64,000 nucleotides of DNA from Pisolithus tinctorius (Eukaryota > Basidiomycota > Agaricomycetes > Boletales > Pisolithaceae), in assembly GCA_024663395.1 (NCBI GenBank), contig JANFAH010000052.1, positions 248,001 to 312,000 of the forward strand. The letters run 5' to 3'. The position numbers and the translations under genes are program-made. Positions 1 to 10,432 of this stretch are shown here, piece after piece (position 1 is the stretch's first letter; every line of letters starts with the position of its first letter). The notes below the pieces were generated by a model. It was given only the letters and a program-made list of their open reading frames with translations, was not told where the DNA came from and did not search any database.

Positions 1-712
1 GCCTCCACATCACTTGGAAGGTCATCTCCGCATCTGCCTCTGAGAGGAACGAGGAGTCATGCACGCTCTACATGAATCGCATCACAGCAGAAGTGCCAGA
101 CCTGAATATGCTCGTCTTCATTGACGAAGCTTCCAAGGACAAGCATACCTCCACTCGCCCGAACAGTCAGAGGTCTACATTGCCAAGTCAGGAGGTACTT
201 CATACATGGAATGCGCTACTCTATTCTCCCTGCCATCACGCTTGATGGCATCATCACATACAATATCATCGAGGGCGCTGTTGATGGAGAGCAATTTCTG
301 CGATTTCTGAAGGAGCACATCATAAGTGAATCATCTTCAAGCCGGTACATGCTAATCTATCCAACAGATGCCTTTTACCAACCCATATCCTGGCCCCTGC
401 AGCATTATTATTATGGACAACTGCCGCATTCACCATGGTGAGGAAATTCGCAAGTTAGTTGAAGATATGCATCGTATGTGACTATCCATCAATTGATATT
501 TCTTTCGCTGATGTCTCACAGTCTGCAAGTTGATCTATCTCCTGCCATACTCACCAGACTACAACCCCATCGAGCAAGCATTTTCTACGATCAAGGCATA
601 CTTGCATCGCCACTCAGATGACTTATCGATGATGGTGATTGTTCGCACATGTCAAAGTATTATACCTGAAAAGGCTGAGGGTTATTTCCGCGCATCTGGG
701 TACATAGTGTAG
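1..712 (+). pseudogene. Decayed Tc1/mariner (DDE_3-type) transposase, cut by window edge
   Basis: Remnant of a DDE transposase that would cut and paste a Tc1/mariner-like element. Three frames must be joined. The frame through 108-143 has the block MLVFIDEASKDK, with the first catalytic Asp. A second frame at about 200-400 has YSILPAITLDGIITYNIIEG. A third frame at 413-440 reads MDNCRIHHG, with the second Asp. After a likely 48-nt intron at 474-521 comes YLLPYSPDYNPIEQAFSTIK (about 536-595), where the Glu is the third acidic residue. The order and spacing of these blocks match the family as I know it. Two frame changes (about 145-200 and about 360-410) make it inactive. The N-terminal DNA-binding part lies outside the window. 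No terminal repeat is visible on the right side. Confidence 0.85.
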
Positions 713-879
713 TGACTGTATCACTGTGTCTAAGTAGATTCCCCCTTCAATTACCAGTCGATTTTGCGTGCAGGTTCAATGTAGTATGAATGTGAAAAAT
801 GGCCTCTAGGCCGACATTGCAATTGATACGATACCTATGTATGTGACATAGGCATTACATGAAGCAAAGTATGTAGGCA

Positions 880-2378
880 TTATGTAGAAAAAACGTCGTC
901 CTCTGATTCCTCCCCAGTCTCATCGACGACGAAACCCCAGGGCACAGGTAACCACTGATCTTGACTCTCGCAGTGATAATAAAGGTTGTAGTTGAGCGGG
1001 GCTGGCTTGCTACCATCATCATCTTTGTCGATTGTCATTGGAGATGCTGTGAAACGACACCCACCACCATCCTTGAATTGCTTCTCATACGCGATCTTCT
1101 TTGATGGCCTGGTGGGTGGGGATGAGGCTTGGCCCACTCGCTCGTTGCCTGATGATGCCCCAGTGTTGCTATGCTTCCTCTTCGCATCAGGACCATTCCA
1201 CCAAAGTAAACTTCCCTTCTTGAGACAAATGATGTCACCAGTGGCAATACCAGCCCTAGTGAGTGTCTGGTCATCGATATCCATGAGGATGTCAGGCCCG
1301 ATCGACTGCAGTTCAAGTTCCCATTCATAGAGGGTGGCATTGCGAACACTGAGGTTCGATTCAGCATAGTGAAGAAAGCAGGAGAGATGAGATGGAGATG
1401 GGACAGGTGGTGAAATGGGAGGATCCTGTGGCATGCATGTGGGTGTCGCAGGAGGTGGAACTGGAGAAGTGCGGGCACTAGATACACTGGGTGATAAGAG
1501 GCCAGAATTTGCAAGCATCTGAAGAAGGAGAACACCAGTAATAGAGTTGATATCAATATTTTGCGACGCCTGGGCTTGCACTTTGCGGGCTGGATGCAAA
1601 AATGGCGCTTTGTTGCTCCAATTGAAAGACTTGAGGTTTGGGGGAACCGACAACATAGCTTGCCCTTCATCCTACAGATAGTTTAGGGATAGAATGTTCA
1701 TGAGTAGTGAAAGACTTACCAATGCACGGCACCAGTCCAGTACCATTGCAGGTGAAAGGGGGATTGGCCCCGCTGGCCCGATGTAAGTCATTCCCTCGTT
1801 GTTCTCATTCTTGTACTGGCTCAGGAGTTTCATGCGCCACCGGGCAAGGCACATATCAAGGTCTGAATGTTTCTGCTTTCCACTATCCTCACCAGACAAG
1901 TTGCTCTCGTCTCCAGAGCCATTGATAGTCGGAAGTTTCTCCACATGTTTCATATCGACATAGATCTTCGTTGGGCCAGGGTGAACACTACGAATCCTCT
2001 TGACCATATCCTTGTAGTCGACTTCATTATCAACATTGATCACATTACTGACAGCTTGGCTAAGGTAAAGCATGGTTAGCACAGATTTGCAGAGTGAGAA
2101 ACGACTTACCTCTGCGCTTTGGGCAGTACAAACTTGAAGGGAAAATGTTTACTGCTTGAGACCCTATATTATCCTTGACCATGCTTGTCCAGTACATGCT
2201 GTAGAAAATCGAGGTAGTTAGTATCGTTGACAGCAAAAGTAAGCTCTTTTGTCTTCATGGTCGCTTTTGGTGCAGTCTTTCCCTTCTCCTTTTTCTTGGG
2301 TCCATAGACAGAAAGCGAAATTGTGAAAGAATGTAATTTTTCTGCAACGGGAGTGGGGGATCGCGATGGTGATGACAT
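880..2378 (-). pseudogene. Three-exon basidiomycete protein of unknown function, one in-frame stop
   Basis: Exons run 2378-2110, 2059-1720 and 1671-880, joined by introns 2109-2060 and 1719-1672 with GTAAGT donors. The start chosen is the ATG at 2378 (MSSPSRSPTP). The product is acidic and lysine-rich. The middle exon holds YIGPAGPIPLSPAMVLDWCRAL. The last exon has a proline-rich linker and a SAM-like stretch (SIGPDILMDIDDQTLTRAG) followed by KKGSLLWWNGPDAKRKHS. I recognise this arrangement as an expanded, uncharacterised Agaricomycete family, often near transposons; its function is not known to me. Near 2172 the conserved frame meets a TAA in an otherwise open exon that continues into HFPFKFVLPKA, so this copy is probably broken. 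A base-call error is the alternative. Confidence 0.65.
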
Positions 2379-2516
2379 GTTGAAAAACAAGTCTGCTGTA
2401 GGGACGAAGTCTAAGTACGTGCTTACACTACACAATGTTACCATAGAGGTGGTTTCAGGGTCCTATCCCAGCTATATCCGAACAGACTAATTGTCAAACA
2501 GATTTTCCGCATCGTT

Positions 2517-3125
2517 TTGCAAACAGCTGTAATAGTTGATTTTCTGCGAAGAAGCCATGAGAATGCGCCAAGAGAGCTCAAGGGAATGCCACTGAGGCAT
2601 TCAAGGGACACCCCATGGTTCTCAGGGTATGCATCTGACCTTTTTAGGTATTTCAAAGAGGTTCGAAGTCTTTGCAAGCGTGAGAATTGCTTTGATGACC
2701 AAGAATGGGCGAAATGGGTTTGCTGGTATGCAAGCAGCGAAGTCTCAGACTCATGGTATGAATTTGTTGAAGATCAGCTGAGTTGGCCTGAATTCATGGT
2801 GGCCATTGTGCATTTGTATCCTGGGTCCCAGAAATTGGATAAACAGCATTCAAGAGATGACCTTTATAGTCTTGTTGACAGTCAAGCAAGAAGAGAGATT
2901 TGTACACAGGAGGAACTAACAAATTACAGGCTTTATTTTCTTGACTCATCAACATATCTATGGGTTTTGCAGCAACTCGAGGCCGACAAGCTTGAAGACC
3001 TTTATCTACAGGGTTTCAACAAAGAATTTCAGCGCAAAATTGTGTGGAAAATGCAATGCAACAATCAATGGCAACATTCTGACAACCCATGGCCCATGCA
3101 GCAAGTAACATACACAGCCACATGA
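2517..3125 (+). CDS. Gag-like protein of a degraded LTR retroelement
   Basis: A 202-residue open frame. It reads like the gag-type proteins of fungal retroelements: an opening PLRHSRDTPWFSGYASDLF, then a mid segment around WYASSEVSDSWYEF, a FMVAIVHLYPG block, and a helical end around LEADKLEDLYLQGFNKEFQ. These correspond in order to the capsid-like domain of basidiomycete gag proteins. There is no zinc knuckle, no protease and no polymerase downstream. The sequence is poor in CpG, as are its right-hand neighbours, which fits old methylated repeat DNA. The true start may lie upstream of 2517, because the first codon is not ATG (an alternative start was used for the open frame). Identification as gag rests on pattern memory, not alignment. 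Confidence 0.5.
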   Translation: MQTAVIVDFLRRSHENAPRELKGMPLRHSRDTPWFSGYASDLFRYFKEVRSLCKRENCFDDQEWAKWVCWYASSEVSDSWYEFVEDQLSWPEFMVAIVHLYPGSQKLDKQHSRDDLYSLVDSQARREICTQEELTNYRLYFLDSSTYLWVLQQLEADKLEDLYLQGFNKEFQRKIVWKMQCNNQWQHSDNPWPMQQVTYTAT

Positions 3126-4319
3126 CTACTATGCAAAGGGTTTCACTCAGAGCGAGCATGAACAAGCACAGAAGACTACTATGAGCCTCAAAATGACCAG
3201 GGAACTAGTTCAGACAAGCAGCAACAGCCTACAAAGTCTTTTCCAAGTTTGTCAATGCACAGCTCACTGACAACTGATGTACAGGAATCTATGGAATTAC
3301 TGGAATGCACACAGCATGAGCAAATACTGATGTTAGTGTCAGTGAGTCACATGCAGCCACCAAGCTCACCCAAGAAGACAAAGAGTGAAGACCCAAGCCC
3401 AGGCAGGCTTGTCAAAGCAGCAGCAACAGCCCATTTCGAGACAAAGGAGTTTTCTTTGAGTATGAATGAACTACTGACTACAGAATTCCAGGAAACAGCA
3501 AAGCTCAAGTGAGTCGAACCAGTGGTAGTGGAAGATCCACTCACAACAAAAGTCTCATTTGAATTCAAGGCAAATTACAACACTCAAAGGGGTTTTTCAT
3601 TTTGTTCATATCAAGTTTCTCTGATGGCTACCAGTGTGTCACTACAGGAGTCCTACCTAAGAGGTCAAGGCAATGAAAGAAGCAGCCTCGGAGTTCCAGC
3701 AGTCAGCAAAGACACACATCAGTTAACCAACAACCTGTTCATATCAAAGACACCACTCGAATTCAAAGCAGAAAGGCTTGAAGAACATGCAAAACCCACA
3801 AGAGTTGAAGTTGAAGAGCTCAAAACACTCACAGGCAGTCTTGAAACAAAAAGGTTGGCATACAAAGAGATCACTGACTCACACAGTGCACTGCAGCACA
3901 TGAATCACATCAAGTCAAAGGTTACTGCAAGAAGAATCAGGATCGAGAAGCCATCAAGGCTTGTTGCATGAAAGAAGCTGCTGGAAGAAGTTTTGCAAGT
4001 CAAAATGTTGGAGCATGCAGTGGGGGTGGACAACCTCGCACTCGAAATATTCCGTGGTCATGCAGCATCAGCAATATATATTTTATTTGAGAATCCATCA
4101 AGAGAATCAATGTGCACACTTGGTATTAGGACTTGTAGAGAAAGTCCAGCAATGTTGACTAAGTGGAGTCACATGACTGCTCTGCACATCATGGCCATGT
4201 GCACTCAAGTACTATATACTGACAACTCTAGTGTTACAGGCCAACTATGCAAGATCATGGCAATTGAAGGATATGAAGAATGGGGAGAATGACCTACCAT
4301 GTGGAAACTACTGCAGTTA
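3126..4319 (+). other. Degraded coding-like region, no recognisable domain
   Basis: Short open stretches (3249-3512, 3522-3971, 3993-4292) in changing frames. They encode Ser/Glu/Lys-rich, partly coiled-coil-like sequence (for example the segment around RLEEHAKPTRVEVEELK). CpG is scarce, and CA/TG-rich words such as TGACAACTA and AGACAAGCA recur. It lies between the gag-like frame and the repeated units that follow, so it is most simply the decayed interior of the same element. No polymerase, integrase or protease motif was found. Confidence 0.35.
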
Positions 4320-7000
4320 TGAGTGATGGCAACAACGGCAGCAGATAGCACGATAGCAATGATGACAATGACCCTACTTAGCACAGATAAATGGCCATAT
4401 GAGTTTGGATATGCTGTTCAATGGGAACAAGGCATGGCAAGTGCAGGTACTGGGCTTGATGGCCCAAGGTTCTGTTTCAATTTCATAGTGTTTTACTTAC
4501 AGTGTTCCTACACTAGGGAAAATGGGTATAGATGACAAAGACCAAAGGACATCCAGAGGATCATGATACAAGGAACGAAGACAACAATTAGACTTGGCAC
4601 AGATCAATGGCCATACAAGAGTGGAAGTGCCATTCGATGGAGATGGGGCACGAGGAGCGCAGACATGGAGCTCAATGGCTCATCGGTTCATTTTGATTGC
4701 AGAACATCTTACTTACATCTATGCTGTTCTAGGGGAAGTGGTTATATACAACAAAGAGTGACCTACATCCCAGCAATCACTATTCAAGAATCTATGAAGG
4801 ACTATGAATGAAAGACACTCAGATGTACCATGAAACAAGTGCGAGGACTACAGGTTGATCTATGACAGCAGTCATTGAAAATGCCACATCTGACAAGCAT
4901 GAGTGCTGAACACAACAGCCCAAGTATGACCAAAGTACTAGCAACTGCGATTCAAGAAACTACAGTGATCTACAAGCAAATGTTGCATGGACATATGACA
5001 AGATTTGTATGACAACTATGGTTCAAGCTACAACCACAACCATCGAGGACATGAGATCCAACAAGCATGGATACTGAGCCAAATGGCTCAAGGTTTTGTT
5101 TCAGTCTTAACCCATTTTACTTACAACTACCTTATTCTAGGAAAAGTGGATGTGTGAGATGACACTCGAACGATGTCCAAGCAGCTGCAATTCAAGGATC
5201 TATGACAATCTACAAGGAAAGACAGCGAACTGTCAAGGAGGTGCTGTGCATCATGATACAGCAGTATTACTACAAATGGGGCAAGCTGAAGGCTATAAGG
5301 TGGTGTTGTTCTTTTCATACAGTACAGAAACTATGCCTGAAGAGATTGCATACAGACTAGCAACAGCAGCAAGGATGATGATGACGATGACAAGAGTGCA
5401 AGTGATGACAATGATAAGGCTCGATGTAGATCAATGGCCACCTGACAGCTCGAGTTTTTATTTTTGGGAATACAAGGTGCTACCTAGTATCGTACAGAAG
5501 CTACAGCAAGTATGGACAACAACAACAGCTACAAGAGTGACAACACCATCGACCCAGGCAGTAGTGACAATGACAGCTGGGCTTGGCGAAGGTCTGTGGC
5601 CAGGTGAGACCAGATGTGCTGTTCAATGGGAATGGGGCATGAGGAGGGCAGATAATGAGCTTGACAGCTCGCAGGTTCATTTTGATTTCGGAACCCTATA
5701 CTTACATCTATTCTATTCTAGGGATAGCAGATGGTTGTGACAAAGTGCAACCAACGTTCTGGTGATTGCAACTCAAGGATCTAGGACAAGCTACAAACAA
5801 AGCTCACCCAGAAGTATGATACAAGCAATGGTGACAACTGCAGTGACAACTACAATGAAGATTAGGTTTAGCATGGATCGACAGCCATGAGAGAAAAGAA
5901 GGGCCAGGCCACAGAGGCAAAGCATAATGGACACAGATGCTGGGCTTGCCAGCTTGAGTTCTTGTTTTGGCTTTGAGACATGTTACTTACATTTTAGTTA
6001 TTCTAGGAGGGACAAACATCTATGACAAAAGGCAATTGTGATATTGGAGACTAAGATGAACTATGAACAAAGGACATGCAGACATACAGTCAAGTGAGTA
6101 TGACAAATGCTGTTTGAACTACAACAACAGCCTTTGGTGGCAGAAGAAGGATGCGATGACTATGGACAAGGACAATCATGCTTACAAGTACAAAGGCTCT
6201 GAATTGACCTATGATGGCTGGCTGCAGTGACACAAGACCATGCAAGACATGCAAGAGATCTCAGAGATGCACTGAAAGGGCTCAATAGCCCAAAGTTTTA
6301 TTCATGTCTCAAAGTGTTTTACTTATGGCCAGGTTATTCTAGAATATGCAAAGGACTACGAAGTACAGGCGAAGTTTTAAGTCACCTTGATGTGGATCAA
6401 CTGCCAGATAAACAAAGTAGCACTCAACAGGTTCAAAGCAACATGATTTCACACCCAGAGCCCAAGCACTCTTTGTTTCCTTTCATTTTTGTGACAAGTG
6501 ACTTACAAGTATTTGGCATTAGGGTATTCTGCAAGTGTGAGCATGAATGGTCAGCTACCAGCAGAGAGCCAGTATCAAATGGGGCAGGAGCTGATCCCCA
6601 AAGGGCAGAGTCCTTCAAAGTGAGGGGTGCACTGAGAGCAACAGTGCCAGAAGAGAGATTTGGGGAGGGGATATACAAAGTCCAGGTACCCTATTCAGTT
6701 TTGATTCGAACACTTTATACTGCAAAGTACAGATACCTTAGCATGAAAGGCAAGGTGATCAATAGGGACAGGCAGCTCAAAGCCATTCATCAATGCTTAG
6801 AATCAAGACTTCGTCCACCTAACTGTGAGGTTGAAGGCCAACAACTGAGATTGAATGAGATTAGCACCTACACCTGTCAGGGTCAAAGACCTATCACTGA
6901 AGAGATCTCAAGAATGTACAGGCTTAAGGTGACATCTTTTACTATGATTTGGACATATACTATGCCAAAACACTTTGTTTCTAGGGTTGAGGTAGTGGTG
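4320..7000 (+). repeat. Diverged tandem units, each exon-like block ending in a mini-intron-like segment
   Basis: A block recurs several times. It has the form (GAT)CAATGGCCA, then GCTGTTCAATGGG, then GGGGCATG or similar, then GAGCTTGATGGCTC, then a pyrimidine-rich tail with TTACTTACA and a closing TTCTAGG. Clear copies lie around 4386-4520, 4600-4735, 5060-5145, 5425-5470, 5585-5722 and 5870-6010. Looser ones lie near 6290-6350 and 6466-6530. The tail, about 50 nt from GTTC/GTTT to CTAG, looks like a fungal intron with an ACTTAC branch site. Translated heads give related peptides such as DQWPYKSGSAIRWRWG. Neighbouring copies are strongly diverged. The open frame at 6227-7144 covers the last units. 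Confidence 0.5.
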
Positions 7001-8255
7001 AATGAAGATGGGCAACTCAAGGTCACTTGGCAGCACTTAGCACAAGGGCTTCAGCTGCCAGATGAAGTACCAGACAAAGTACAAGAAGTCAAGCATGCAT
7101 GCATGCAGAGAGTTGAGGGTACAAGAATGAGAAGGATGGTATAGAGAAAGTCCCAGTGAGAGTATTGATATATAGTTTTCCTTAACATGAGTTTTGCTTT
7201 GTGCGATGTTGTTCAACCAAGTTGTACTAGCTGTGGGGTGATTCTACTCACTCTGATGTGTAGTTTTGAGTTTTCTGCAATTTTCCCTGTGCTAAGTTGT
7301 CTTAAGGACAAGCAGTAATTAAGAACACATATGCATATAAGGATAGTAAATACATGACTGATTGAGGTTTTTTTTTAGGTACATATACATCTTTGAGCTG
7401 CCTTGTAGAGGGTCTGTGTCTGCTGTACCAGCCGCTGCACTGTGTTACACCCTGTTACCATTTTGCACAAAGACTGTGCCTCAAAGAGCAGTCTTTGACT
7501 TGCCCTGCACTCGATTTATTACTCACTTGTTCATTTGCCAGGAGTTTATCTCTGTTGTCATTTGGTTTGAGGTTTGGGTTGTGAGGGGAGTGTTCGAGAG
7601 GCAGGGTGTGTGTTCGAGAGGCCTGGTGGCGTTTTGTAGGCAGAAAGGGTTGTGTTCAAGTAGCAAGGAGGTTAGGGGCAAAGAGTTGTGTTTGAAGGGC
7701 ATGAGGGTATGTGGTGAGGTCAAGGATAGCAGATGCAAGGGCGATGATGTTCATGCAAGGAGGAGAGTGACCAAGGATGGTCAAATTCTAAACCACCCCT
7801 CAGATGTAGGGAATGAGTTCAAGTTCCCTACAAGAAGCCATCTTGGTCAGGGGTTTAGGGGTGGAGGATTTCTTTTTGTTTTATTTATTTCTTTTGTTTT
7901 TCATGTTTGTACCACTGGACTTAGTGGCAAGCAGCCATGTTGCTGACTAAGCACACACACTGTGTTCATGCGAGTTCAGTTTACCCAAGAAGGAATCGAT
8001 GTCAACAGGCCCTCAGTAGTAGGGTGATTTTGTCCCACAATTCAGTGAGTTTTTGAAGTTAGATTTATTACTTTGGGGAGTACCCAAGGTGCCAGGAGGA
8101 CTGGCAAGAGTTATTGGACAGACAGAGCTAGGTGTCCTTTCTAGTTCACATTTTTACACTCTTACTCCACTTCTTTTCTCCAGAGAGAACCTCCCTTTTG
8201 GGTCACACACAAATCTTGCCCATCACTGATAATTTCTATTTCTAGGTACCTTCTA
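7001..8255. other. Non-coding stretch with short GTGTTCGAGAGGC-type repeats
   Basis: No convincing gene. Open frames at 7362-7946 are Cys/Leu/Phe-rich and overlap in two frames without a recognisable domain. Around 7590-7720 a short motif (GTGTTCGAGAGGC, then GTGTTCAAGTAGC, then GTGTTTGAAGGGC) recurs about every 30-60 bp. The T-rich stretch at 7367-7377 and the short motifs fit the inside of an old retroelement. Confidence 0.4.
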
Positions 8256-8516
8256 TTACCTTTTCCTACACTGCTCTGCCCTCTCAGCCTCAGCCTTCTC
8301 CCTCCCTGCTCTCTTGGCCTCAAGCCAAGCCTGCTCCTCCTGCTGGGCTTGCTCAGCTGCCTTGTGCCACTTCCTCTCTTTGGCCTTGGCCCTCATCATC
8401 TCCTCTTCATCATCAGTGTCATACTTGATGGTGTCATCTGACACCTGGGTCCAGTTGATCACAATCCAGCCTTCACTGTTGTCAACAGTTGTGGTGATCA
8501 GTCTCAAGGTGGACAT
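8256..8516 (-). pseudogene. Fragment of a charged, coiled-coil gag-like protein
   Basis: Starting at the ATG at 8516 the frame reads MSTLRLITTTVDNSEGWIVI, then an acidic patch (DDEEEMMRAK) and a Lys/Glu/Ala-rich coiled coil, and stops after about 86 residues. I recognise this opening from a Boletales family, often inside LTR elements, in which the coiled coil is followed by Cys-rich zinc-binding motifs. Here the coiled coil ends early (EQCRKR) and no Cys-rich part follows, so it is a truncated fragment. It runs opposite to the polypurine tract and LTR just to its right, so it may belong to another insertion. Function is unknown; a nucleic-acid-binding role is only inferred. Confidence 0.5.
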
Positions 8517-8653
8517 GATGGTTGAGATACAAAGAAAAGACACAAAAGGCTTAGCAGGCCACAAGTATCACTTTTTCAAACTCAGCCAAGTTTTGGACTC
8601 AGCCTACCACTCTCACAGGGGTCTCATGGGTTCAACCCCTAAGAGGGGGATAC

Positions 8654-9252
8654 TGTCATAGTTGTGTCTTGACCCTGGCTGGACTCAGCCTCACCAATTC
8701 CTCATACCCAGATGTCCTAGCATGGTGAACACTGCTTTGCAGTGCATGTCACTTCAGTTGAGCTTTGCCTGGTCTTGTCCCTGGTCCACCCTGTCCCAGT
8801 CTCTGTTACATTAGTCATACCTTGCTAATCCTTGTCTTACCGATTGTCTTAGCAATCTTTGCAAGACCAGCATTACTGGTCTCTGTACTATAGATACTTC
8901 TAGTATATAAACTCTTAGATACTCAACCCATAGTGTCCAGTCTGAAATCAAATAAGTTCTATCTGTAACCCTCAGCCTTGGACTCAGACTGCAACCCATG
9001 CAAGGGAATAGCGCTGCATCACCAGTCACTAAGTCCAATCAGTCCATCCCTTGTATCTCTGCCCCTTTCCTCTGATCCTGACCTCTTGGCCTTGCACCCA
9101 CTTCAGTCTCCAGTCCAGCCTCAGCCCAGACACCCTGAACTTGACACTTTGACTTCAACCCTTGCACAAGAGTCTAGCACACAAGCTAGACTAAGGGTTG
9201 TCACACCTCAGTCTTCAGTCTTCAGTCCCCTTGACCTGTCTCAGACTTAACA
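8654..9252 (+). repeat. Candidate LTR with a polypurine tract on its left and an internal TATA box
   Basis: The tract AAGAGGGGGATAC (8641-8653) directly precedes TGTCATAG, the usual order of polypurine tract and 3' LTR. The candidate LTR ends in CTTAACA at 9252, giving TG...CA termini. A TATATAA at 8904-8910 followed by AAATAAG-type signals suits an LTR promoter and polyadenylation region. No second copy is in the window and there is no matching 5-bp duplication across it, so it is not a clean solo LTR. It may close the degraded element that starts near 2.5 kb. Confidence 0.45.
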
Positions 9253-10432
9253 TGCTGCTAGTGCACTGCCACCAGAAGTGACCATAGAGATATGATGTCA
9301 TATGAAAGTTGTAGCTTGTAATTACAGAACTATACTTGTCTTCTCCAGAAGTGAAAAAATGCATGAGCAAAATGCAAAATACTTGAAAAATCTGAATCTT
9401 TTTACACAATATGTCATTGGATTGTGATGACATCATAAGCCAAATTGCAGGCCCTGATGACAGCATCACAGTGGTATGCTCTCCTCATCATGATTCACAA
9501 AAAATGGGCAAGATACAGACAGAAGAAGTGCAGTGTATTAGGATTAGGGTGAGATTAGCAATGGATTAGGATTAGACTTAGATGAGGTTAGGTTTGGGTT
9601 AGAGTTGGACTTGCATAAGGTTAAGATAGGTTTAGGTTGGGAAGTGATAAGTAGTATTATTTTTGTATGGTTTGGTTAGTGTTCTGATTACTGAAGGTTA
9701 GTATTTTGTTGTATAGTGGACTACCAAATGTGTGGATTCCAATGAATTGCTGTGAGACTAGTGAACTTTAGAATGTTGTGTAGTGCAGTACCATACTGTG
9801 CTGTGGCATGAATGCTGTAGGGCTGGGACACTCTGGGGACTCTGGGGTACTGTGAGGTAGTGTGACAGCATTGCAATATGTGTAGGAAGCTGACACCCTC
9901 TAGTAATTTTTTGGGGGGTTGCTGATATGGGAGTACAGTAGTTAACCATAGTACATCAGCAATCTGAAATTTTCTTCAGATCATCAAACCATCAGATATG
10001 ATTTCAGAGCTTCAGAAAAATTGCCAAGTTACTGATGCAGTCAGTAGTAAATAAGAGAATTATATGGGGGCCAACATGACCAGTGTGCCAGAGTATGTAG
10101 AAAGAGTACCAGTGGGAGCAATCCCTGAAGCCAATGGTATGGTCACTTGAATTGACAAGGCTCTCACCAACTTTGGGAGTAGCCCAGAAGCTGGCAGAAT
10201 GGCATCCTGCTTTATGAACATGTATACAGGATGGTTATTATTTGGCAAAATTACCAATGCAGAATTTCTGCATGCAGTCCATGACAACATTGTACATTGT
10301 ATCTGCCCCTGTGAGCAAGTATTGATTTCCTGGTGTAAAATTTAGAGGAATGTAACTATGATCTTAATTGTCCAAAGCACTAATTGTTCACAGTAGAGAA
10401 GTAGAAAGATATACATGGATAGTAAACAAAGA
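9253..10432. other. Gene-free, CpG-poor stretch with telomere-like GGATTAG words
   Basis: No gene found. From 9536 to about 9640 variants of GGATTAGG, GGTTAGG and GTTTAGG are strung together without a fixed period. The rest is AT-rich with a few CTGGGGTACTGTG-type repeats near 9820-9860. An open frame at 10060-10290 has no family resemblance. Confidence 0.4.

Noticed and set aside
8628..8653. tRNA-like GGGTTCAACCCC next to the LTR
   Set aside because: Only a T-loop-like match; the position directly before a TG start makes a polypurine-tract context more likely.
2517..9252. One complete Ty3 element
   Set aside because: There is a gag-like frame and an LTR candidate, but no polymerase, integrase or second LTR, and a gag fragment lies in the wrong orientation. 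Only pieces can be supported.
10060..10290. Minus-strand open frame and an opposing plus-strand reading
   Set aside because: Both are without family resemblance and in CpG-poor repeat-like DNA; the plus frame has a stop in the middle.
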